This document shows positions 58,051-64,000 of a stretch of 64,000 nucleotides of DNA, piece after piece. The translations under genes were made by a program, and so were the position numbers. How positions within the stretch are numbered: position 1 is the stretch's first letter; every line of letters begins with the position of its first letter. Origin of the DNA: JANNSX01 sp041397825. Its GTDB lineage: Bacteria; Pseudomonadota; Alphaproteobacteria; Rhizobiales; Hyphomicrobiaceae. Under the pieces are notes generated by a model that was not told the DNA's origin, ran no database searches, and saw only the letters and a program-made list of their open reading frames with translations. The stretch is taken from positions 248,001 through 312,000 of the forward strand of contig JAWKVX010000003.1 in the NCBI GenBank assembly GCA_041397825.1, given 5' to 3'.

Positions 58051-61000
58051 ATGCGCATTGCGCGGCACTTCACCGAGGCGGGCAAGTCGGCCTACGACAA
58101 GATCGCGTTCCGCCAGGCGACGAGCGAGATAAAGAATCCGGACGGCTCGGTCGTCTTCCGCCTCGAGAGCTTCGCCGTGCCGGCGCATTGGAGCCAGGTG
58201 GCCGCCGACATCCTGGCGCAGAAATACTTCCGGAAAGCCGGCGTCCCGGCAAAGCTCCGCCGGGTCGAGGAGAACGCGGTTCCCTCATGGCTCTGGCGTT
58301 CGACCGCCGACGACGCGGCCTTGGCCGCGCTGGCGCCGGAAGCCCGGATCGCCGGTGAGACCGACGCCCGCCAGGTGTTCGACCGGCTGGCCGGCACCTG
58401 GACCTACTGGGGCTGGAAAGGCGGCTACTTCTCGACCGAGGCCGATGCCCGCGCCTTCTATGACGAGCACCGCTACATGCTGGCGATGCAGATGTGCGCC
58501 CCGAACAGCCCGCAATGGTTCAACACCGGCCTGCACTGGGCCTACGGCATCGACGGCCCCAGCCAGGGGCACTATTACGTCGACCACTGGAAGGAGGAGC
58601 TCGTCAAATCGGCCTCTGCCTACGAGCATCCCCAGCCGCATGCCTGCTTCATCCAGTCGGTCGAGGACGATCTCGTCAACGAGAATGGCATCATGGACCT
58701 CTGGGTCCGTGAAGCGCGTCTCTTCAAGTACGGCTCGGGCACCGGCTCTAATTTTTCCAGGCTTCGCGGCGAAGGCGAGCGGCTCTCCGGCGGTGGGCGC
58801 TCCTCGGGTCTGATGAGCTTCCTCAAGATCGGCGACCGGGCGGCGGGGGCCATCAAGTCGGGTGGCACGACACGGCGCGCGGCCAAGATGGTCGTGGTCG
58901 ACATCGATCACCCCGATATCGAAGACTACATCGACTGGAAGGTGAAGGAGGAGCAGAAGGTCGCGGCGCTCGTCACCGGCTCGAAGACGGTGCAGAAGCA
59001 TCTCAAGGCCATCATGAAGGCCTGCGTCAATTGCGAGGGCCCGGGCGACACCTGCTTCAACCCGAGCGAGAATCCGGCGCTGAAGCGCGAGATTCGCGCC
59101 GCCCGCAAAGCCCACGTCTCCGACAACTACATCCAGCGCGTCATCCAGTTCGCGCGCCAGGGCTACAAGGCCATCGAGTTCGACACCTACGATACCGATT
59201 GGGACAGCGATGCCTATCGCACCGTCTCGGGCCAGAACTCGAATAACTCGGTGCGCGTCACCGACGATTTCCTCAAAGCGGTGAACGCCGGCGGGACCTG
59301 GAACCTCAACGGCCGCATCACCAGCAAGGTGACCAAGACGCTCGATGCCCGTGGGCTCTGGGAGAAGGTCGCCTATGCGGCCTGGGCATCGGCCGATCCC
59401 GGCATTCAGTTCCACACGACGATCAACGACTGGCACACCTGCCCGGCCTCGGGGCCGATCCGCGCCTCGAACCCGTGCTCGGAATACATGTTCCTCGACG
59501 ACACGGCCTGCAATCTGGCGTCGCTCAACCTGATGACGTTCCGTCAGGCCGACCGCGCCTTCGACGTCCAGGCCTTCGAACATGCCGTCAGGCTCTGGAC
59601 CATCGTGCTCGAGATTTCGGTTATGATGGCGCAGTTCCCCTCGCGCCAGATCGCCGAGCTCTCCTACCGCTACCGGACGCTCGGGCTGGGCTTCGCCAAC
59701 ATCGGCGGCCTCTTGATGGCCGCCGGCCTCTCCTACGACTCGAGCGAGGGCCGGGCGCTCTGCGGCGCCATCTCGGCTCTGATGACGGGAGTCGCCTACG
59801 AGACCTCGGCCGAGATGGCCGAGGAGCTCGGTCCTTTCCCGGGCTATGCGGAGAATGCCGGCCACATGCTGCGCGTCATGCGCAACCACCGGCGAGCGGC
59901 GAAGGGCGAGGCGACCGGCTACGAGCAGCTTTCGACCGCTCCGGTGCCGCTCGACCATGGTGCCTGTCCGGACAAGCTGCTCGCGGCCCATGCCGTGGCG
60001 GCCTGGGACCGGGCGCTGGCGCGCGGCGAGACGCATGGCTACCGTAATGCCCAGGCCACCGTCATCGCGCCGACCGGAACCATCGGCCTGGTCATGGATT
60101 GCGACACCACCGGGATCGAGCCCGACTTCGCCATCGTCAAATTCAAGAAGCTCGCCGGCGGCGGCTACTTCAAGATCATCAATCAGACGGTGCCGGAGGC
60201 ACTCGAGCGCCTCGGCTATGCGCAAACCCAGGTGAAGGCGATCGTCGACTATGCCGTCGGCCGCGCAACGCTCTCAGGCGCGCCCGGCATCAATCACGAT
60301 GCGCTCAAGGTCAAGGGGTTCACGGCCGAGAAGATCGCGGCGCTCGAAGGCAATCTTGCCTCCGCTTTCGATATCAAATTCGTTTTCAATAAGTGGACGC
60401 TCGGCGAAGCCTTCTGCCTCGAGACGTTGAAGGTTCCGGCCGAGCAGTTGGCCCGTCCGGACTTCGATCTCCTCTCGCATCTCGGCTTCACGAGGGCCGA
60501 GATCGAGGCGGCGAACGAGTTCTGCTGCGGATCGATGACGCTCGAAGGCGCGCCGGGTCTCAAAACCGAGCATTTGCCGATCTTCGATTGTGCCAATCCC
60601 TGCGGCCGCAAGGGCAAGCGCTATCTCTCGGTCGAGAGTCACATACGCATGATGGCGGCGTCCCAGCCCTTCATCTCGGGCGCCATATCGAAGACCATCA
60701 ACATGCCGAACGCGGCGACGGTCGAGGAGTGCAAGGAGGCCTACATGCTCTCCTGGCGGCTCGGCCTCAAGGCGAACGCGCTCTATCGCGACGGCTCGAA
60801 GCTCTCGCAGCCGCTCAACAGCCAGGTGCTCGGCGATATCGAGGATGCCGACGAGGCTGCGGCCGAGGTTGCCGCCGACAAGCCGGCGGCGGCGCGCGCC
60901 GGCGTCATGGCCGAGCGCATCGTCGAGCGCGTGATCGAGCGCGTGCGCGAGAAGGCTGAGCGCGAGAAACTGCCTGGCCGTCGCAAGGGCTATACGCAGA

Positions 61001-61776
61001 AGGCGATCGTCGGCGGTCACAAGGTCTATCTCAGGACCGGCGAATACGACGACGGGCGCCTGGGCGAGATCTTCATCGACATGCACAAGGAGGGCGCCGC
61101 CTTCCGCTCGCTGATGAACAACTTCGCCATCGCCATCTCGCTCGGCCTGCAGTATGGCGTGCCGCTGGACGAGTATGTGGAGGCCTTCACCTTCACGCGC
61201 TTCGAGCCGGCCGGCATCGTCCAGGGTAACGAGACGATCAAAAACGCGACGTCGATCCTCGACTATATCTTCCGAGAGCTCGCCGTCTCCTATATCGGCC
61301 GCAACGACCTCGCACACATCGATCCGAGCGAGATCGACAACATGGCCATGGGCGAGGGCGAGGCCGAGGATGAGGAGCGGCCGGTGCCGGCGGCGCCGGC
61401 GCACCGCCTCGTCTCCCGCGGACTGACGCGCGGCCAGATGAGCGACCACGTCGTCATGAAGGCCCAGAGCCTCGGCGGCTTGGTGACCGCGGTGGGCGGA
61501 GGTCCGGTGGCGTCGCTGCAGCAGGAGGTGCTGTCGGCGTTCGAGCATGCGCCGCCGGTCGAGGGCGCGCTGGCGCTCGACCGGAGCAAGATGGCCGCCG
61601 CCGTCGACAGTGCGGTCCAGACCTTGAAGGAGATCTCGCGGAGCGAGCGGGCGGCGGAAGCGCGCATCAAGGGCTACGAGGGTGAGAGCTGTCCGGAATG
61701 CGCGAACTTCACGCTGGTGAGGAACGGAACCTGCCTGAAGTGCGACACCTGCGGGTCGACGACGGGGTGCAGCTGA
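58051..61776 (+). CDS. nrdJ: Vitamin B12-dependent ribonucleotide reductase (class II)
   Basis: 1241 aa, the length of alphaproteobacterial NrdJ. It reduces ribonucleotides to deoxyribonucleotides with adenosylcobalamin. Features: GTGSNFSRLRGEGERLSGGG near residue 235, the NPCSEYMFLDDTACNLASLN loop with active-site residues, the GTIGLVMDCDTTGIEPDFA barrel loop and FTFTRFEPAGIVQGNETIKN. A C-terminal zinc ribbon (CPECANFTLV to CLKCDTCGSTTGCS) provides the reductant cysteines. ATG 58051 follows AAGGGGGA; the open frame back to 57931 is not protein-like. An Ala-rich linker at ~930-980 (VIERVIERVREKAERE) is typical. B12 dependence means no need for NrdAB oxygen-activated iron. Confidence 0.95.
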   Translation: MRIARHFTEAGKSAYDKIAFRQATSEIKNPDGSVVFRLESFAVPAHWSQVAADILAQKYFRKAGVPAKLRRVEENAVPSWLWRSTADDAALAALAPEARIAGETDARQVFDRLAGTWTYWGWKGGYFSTEADARAFYDEHRYMLAMQMCAPNSPQWFNTGLHWAYGIDGPSQGHYYVDHWKEELVKSASAYEHPQPHACFIQSVEDDLVNENGIMDLWVREARLFKYGSGTGSNFSRLRGEGERLSGGGRSSGLMSFLKIGDRAAGAIKSGGTTRRAAKMVVVDIDHPDIEDYIDWKVKEEQKVAALVTGSKTVQKHLKAIMKACVNCEGPGDTCFNPSENPALKREIRAARKAHVSDNYIQRVIQFARQGYKAIEFDTYDTDWDSDAYRTVSGQNSNNSVRVTDDFLKAVNAGGTWNLNGRITSKVTKTLDARGLWEKVAYAAWASADPGIQFHTTINDWHTCPASGPIRASNPCSEYMFLDDTACNLASLNLMTFRQADRAFDVQAFEHAVRLWTIVLEISVMMAQFPSRQIAELSYRYRTLGLGFANIGGLLMAAGLSYDSSEGRALCGAISALMTGVAYETSAEMAEELGPFPGYAENAGHMLRVMRNHRRAAKGEATGYEQLSTAPVPLDHGACPDKLLAAHAVAAWDRALARGETHGYRNAQATVIAPTGTIGLVMDCDTTGIEPDFAIVKFKKLAGGGYFKIINQTVPEALERLGYAQTQVKAIVDYAVGRATLSGAPGINHDALKVKGFTAEKIAALEGNLASAFDIKFVFNKWTLGEAFCLETLKVPAEQLARPDFDLLSHLGFTRAEIEAANEFCCGSMTLEGAPGLKTEHLPIFDCANPCGRKGKRYLSVESHIRMMAASQPFISGAISKTINMPNAATVEECKEAYMLSWRLGLKANALYRDGSKLSQPLNSQVLGDIEDADEAAAEVAADKPAAARAGVMAERIVERVIERVREKAEREKLPGRRKGYTQKAIVGGHKVYLRTGEYDDGRLGEIFIDMHKEGAAFRSLMNNFAIAISLGLQYGVPLDEYVEAFTFTRFEPAGIVQGNETIKNATSILDYIFRELAVSYIGRNDLAHIDPSEIDNMAMGEGEAEDEERPVPAAPAHRLVSRGLTRGQMSDHVVMKAQSLGGLVTAVGGGPVASLQQEVLSAFEHAPPVEGALALDRSKMAAAVDSAVQTLKEISRSERAAEARIKGYEGESCPECANFTLVRNGTCLKCDTCGSTTGCS

Positions 61777-61828
61777 GCCGGGGTGCTGAGTCACTGACGC
61801 CATCGAAACAGTCTTGGGGGAGACGACA

Positions 61829-62008
61829 ATGGCCGACCGTGAGCTTGAGGTGATTGCCTATCCGTACGGCGCGTTTCTCGTCGCCGAGTGTGTCGATGCC
61901 AACGCCCAGAAGGGCAGCGGGAAAATCTACGACGTGCGCGGGGCCTTCACCTCGCAGGAGGAGGCCGAGCAGGAGATCGTGAGACTCAGATCGGCCGGCG
62001 CGCACTGA
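61829..62008 (+). CDS. Small conserved hypothetical protein downstream of nrdJ
   Basis: 59 aa with a clear GGGGGAG ribosome-binding site and ATG 61829, 52 bp after nrdJ and before a strong hairpin. The sequence (LEVIAYPYGAFLVAECVDAN, ending EEAEQEIVRLRSAGAH) looks like a compact alpha/beta domain. I do not recognise the family. Its tight position suggests it is the last gene of the nrdJ transcript. Function unknown. Confidence 0.65.
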   Translation: MADRELEVIAYPYGAFLVAECVDANAQKGSGKIYDVRGAFTSQEEAEQEIVRLRSAGAH

Positions 62009-62024
62009 CGAGCTTTGCCTAGCC

Positions 62025-62065
62025 TTGGGGAGGCCGGCGCTCGTGCCCGGTGCCGGCCTCCCCAA
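62025..62065. terminator. Strong hairpin ending the nrdJ transcript
   Basis: TTGGGGAGGCCGGC (62025-62038) pairs perfectly with GCCGGCCTCCCCAA (62052-62065), a 14-bp stem with a 13-nt loop, 17 bp after the small gene's stop. No long T-run follows, so it may terminate with Rho or protect the 3' end. The stem's length makes a functional role likely. Confidence 0.6.
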
Positions 62066-62182
62066 AGTCCTCCTGCCCGACCCGTGTCTTCCGTCGCGCT
62101 GGGGGAGTGAGATACCAAGTGGCGTGGCGTTGGATGGTGTTGCGTGTCGCGTCCGGTCAGTCCCTAGTGGGAGTGTGATGTG

Positions 62183-64000
62183 ATGTTGCAACTGTTCGAG
62201 CCGCGGCCCGACCTCCGGTCCGCGCATATCTTTGCCGATCACCTCGAGGCGGTGCTCGATCTCGCCGAGGAGCTGGAGCTTCTCCATCTGATCCCAAGTG
62301 ACGCCGAACGGGCGCCGGGTGGTGACGTGTCCGCCGGGCTCGACCGGATCGGCGCCTTCGTCGAGCGCATCGAGGCCCTCGAGCTTGCCATTGCCGTGAA
62401 GCTGGAGCATGCGCGTGCGGCGGCGCAGCGGATCGCCCGCGCCGATGCCAGGCTGTCGACCTTCACGCGGCTTTTTTCGAGTGGCACGCAGCCGCTCGTC
62501 GACCTCCTGCCGACCCTCGCCGATCCCGGCGGCCGGATCTTCGAGAGCGGCCACGACCCGCTGACCTTCCTGCAGGCGCGCGGCGTCGTCGACGAGAGCA
62601 GCTGCTCGCTCGAGGGCCGGCGCTTTCTCGGCACCGGGGCCGAATATCTGCTGCTCGGGACCGCCAGGCTCGGCGCCTTCATCGAGCTCTGCGACACCTG
62701 CCTCAAGGCCATCGACCGCCACTATCACATCTACGAGGACGATGCCGACTGGGAGGCCGACCGCGTCGAGACGCTCGAGCTCTTGCGGCAAACGCGCGAC
62801 GAGGCGATCCGCGTCGCCGTCGGCGGCGAGGCACCGCCGATCGAGACGCCGGTGGAAATCCTGCCGATCGACGCCGTCGACGAGGCCATCGAGCTGATCG
62901 ATGCCCTGACCTTCCCTGAGGCACAGCGTTTCGAGATCGCCCCTGAGCTGCCGGTCGCTCCGGCGCTCGACGTCGAGGCGGTGCCGATCGAGCTCGAGGC
63001 GTCAGCGCTCGAGGAGCCTGCCGAGGCACCGGACACTGCCGATGCCAGCGCCAGCTTTGAGACGCCCCTGATCCTCGACGCCGAGGCTATCGTCGAGGCC
63101 GGCAGCGGTCCGGAATCGGAACCCGAGGCGGCTCGGTCCGAGGCCGCCGGCGAGACTGCCGAGACGCCGGCCGACGCCGCCGCGGCCGAGACGCGGTATC
63201 CGGGCCTGCTCGGCTCGCTGGGCGCGGCCCGCAGGTCGCTCGCCGGCATCCTGGCGCAGCGCAAGACCCAGATCGCCCTCAAGATGAGGACGACGGCCCC
63301 CGTCGAGCCCGTTGACGAGGCTCCCGTTGCGACCGCCGAGCCGGCTGTCATGCTGCCGGACGTCACCGAGGGGGTGGAGACGGCTGTTGTGGCCGCCGAG
63401 TCGTCCATGCCCGTCAGGGACGCGGCGCTCGAAGCGAGCCGGCAGCGGCTCGTCGACCTCATCGCGGCGCGCGCCGGCCGGCCGGCCGAGACCGGCGCTG
63501 GCGATACCGAGCCCGTCGCGGCGGAGGCTCAGACCTCGCCGGCCGCGGCGACGGGGGAGCCAACATCCATGTCGGAGCTGTCGGCGGCAGAGGACATGGC
63601 GGTGCCACCGAACGAGATGGCCAGCGCCCCGAACGACACAGACGAGGGTTTGCCGGCCGAGTCTGTTATCGAGCCGCCGCTGCGGTTGACGGCCCCTGCT
63701 GACGAATCCGTGAGTGAGGTGTCAGAGGTTCCAACGGGCGTCCACGCGAACGATCCGGCCGAGGCATCCCCCACCGTGGCAACCGAGCCGCATACCGCCG
63801 TCGTTGGGGAGGACAGGGGCTCGCTCGCCGGCGGCGATGACACTTCGGTCAGCGCTCCGCCGGCTGAGGCGACGGGCGAGGCGGAGACGTCCGGCAATGC
63901 GATCGAGGATGCGGCCGAAAGCACGGCTGGCGGCGTGGTTTCCGAGGTTGCGACAGAGCCGGAGGCTCCGGAGGAGCCTACGCCGGCTCGCCGCAAGCGC
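62183..64000 (+). CDS. Large acidic Ala/Glu/Pro-rich protein, truncated by the window edge
   Basis: 606 codons are open from ATG 62183 to the last base with no stop, and I read every codon. The first ~210 residues look folded: MLQLFEPRPDLRSAHIFADH is followed by a helical segment rich in LEELELLHL-type leucines, then FTRLFSSGTQPLVDLLPTLA and RRFLGTGAEYLLLGTARLGA, with Cys in LCDTCLK. From about residue 215 the protein is dominated by Ala, Glu, Pro and Val and is probably disordered, interrupted by a basic/hydrophobic patch (LLGSLGAARRSLAGILAQRK, ~residues 340-370). I do not recognise the family. Such tails are typical of scaffold or envelope-linking proteins. A GGGAG site lies about 10 bp before the ATG. 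Confidence 0.75.
   Translation, partial: MLQLFEPRPDLRSAHIFADHLEAVLDLAEELELLHLIPSDAERAPGGDVSAGLDRIGAFVERIEALELAIAVKLEHARAAAQRIARADARLSTFTRLFSSGTQPLVDLLPTLADPGGRIFESGHDPLTFLQARGVVDESSCSLEGRRFLGTGAEYLLLGTARLGAFIELCDTCLKAIDRHYHIYEDDADWEADRVETLELLRQTRDEAIRVAVGGEAPPIETPVEILPIDAVDEAIELIDALTFPEAQRFEIAPELPVAPALDVEAVPIELEASALEEPAEAPDTADASASFETPLILDAEAIVEAGSGPESEPEAARSEAAGETAETPADAAAAETRYPGLLGSLGAARRSLAGILAQRKTQIALKMRTTAPVEPVDEAPVATAEPAVMLPDVTEGVETAVVAAESSMPVRDAALEASRQRLVDLIAARAGRPAETGAGDTEPVAAEAQTSPAAATGEPTSMSELSAAEDMAVPPNEMASAPNDTDEGLPAESVIEPPLRLTAPADESVSEVSEVPTGVHANDPAEASPTVATEPHTAVVGEDRGSLAGGDDTSVSAPPAEATGEAETSGNAIEDAAESTAGGVVSEVATEPEAPEEPTPARRKR

Noticed and set aside
58285..61803. Two long minus-strand open frames (646 and 509 codons) opposite nrdJ
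   Set aside because: They are antisense shadows of a certain gene in high-GC DNA; composition is His/Arg-rich with no domain.

Overview
The window is one 64 kb chromosomal segment of a high-GC alphaproteobacterium, most likely a Hyphomicrobiales (Rhizobiales) relative. The evidence is the NDUFA12-type complex I accessory subunit, a DUF2155 protein, BcsS, a coenzyme-B12-dependent ribonucleotide reductase (nrdJ), and a fused L-carnitine dehydrogenase/thioesterase of the rhizobial kind. I see no rRNA, CRISPR array or intact insertion sequence. There is one tRNA (Leu, TAA).

Region 1 (0-14 kb): surface and export functions. A serralysin-like M10/RTX metalloprotease and a LuxR-type regulator precede a very large DUF11-repeat autotransporter. 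That gene is readable at its N-terminus (signal peptide, 3094-5616) and C-terminus (outer-membrane beta-barrel, 7893-10118). The ~2.3 kb between them is a scrambled mosaic of a 318-bp repeat with frame breaks. Converging on it is a drug-efflux operon (TetR regulator, HlyD, ABC ATPase, ABC-2 permease) with a perfect palindromic operator.

Region 2 (14.4-24.7 kb): an eight-gene catabolic operon. It encodes a periplasmic binding protein, an RbsA-type double ATPase, an unusual fused double RbsC-type permease, an SDR dehydrogenase, a lambda-crystallin/L-gulonate-3-dehydrogenase-like enzyme, a beta-keto-acid cleavage enzyme (BKACE) and two SMP-30 lactonases. A GntR regulator is divergent. Read together, this suggests sugar -> lactone -> aldonate -> 3-keto-aldonate -> BKACE cleavage, a route I do not recognise as described.

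Region 3 (24.9-39.8 kb): quaternary-amine catabolism. A nine-gene minus-strand operon carries a second BKACE, an SDR, L-carnitine dehydrogenase fused to a thioesterase, an acyl-CoA dehydrogenase, an EamA transporter, an ADP-forming acyl-CoA ligase, a CaiD-like carnitinyl-CoA hydratase, a threonine-dehydratase-like PLP enzyme and an enolase-superfamily enzyme. Together they could turn gamma-butyrobetaine, crotonobetaine or carnitine into glycine betaine plus acetoacetate. A PepSY/cytochrome b561 pair and a thioesterase-isochorismatase-SDR operon lie just upstream. Acetoacetyl-CoA synthetase at 45-47 kb could recover acetoacetate from both modules.

Region 4 (39.8-43.2 kb): a decayed mobile island beside tRNA-Leu. 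It has a tyrosine-recombinase pseudogene with an internal TGA, an ArdC antirestriction fragment and a small accessory ORF, with an EamA transporter gene in between.

Region 5 (43.3-64 kb): mixed core genes. These include a ceramidase-like membrane protein, acetoacetyl-CoA synthetase, an extracellular binding protein, an unknown secreted/membrane gene pair, BcsS, a phasin-like protein, a PcfJ-like protein, a retropepsin-RimK fusion, DUF2155, a methyltransferase, NDUFA12, nrdJ, a small nrdJ-linked protein and the first 606 codons of a large acidic Ala/Glu/Pro-rich protein that runs off the window.
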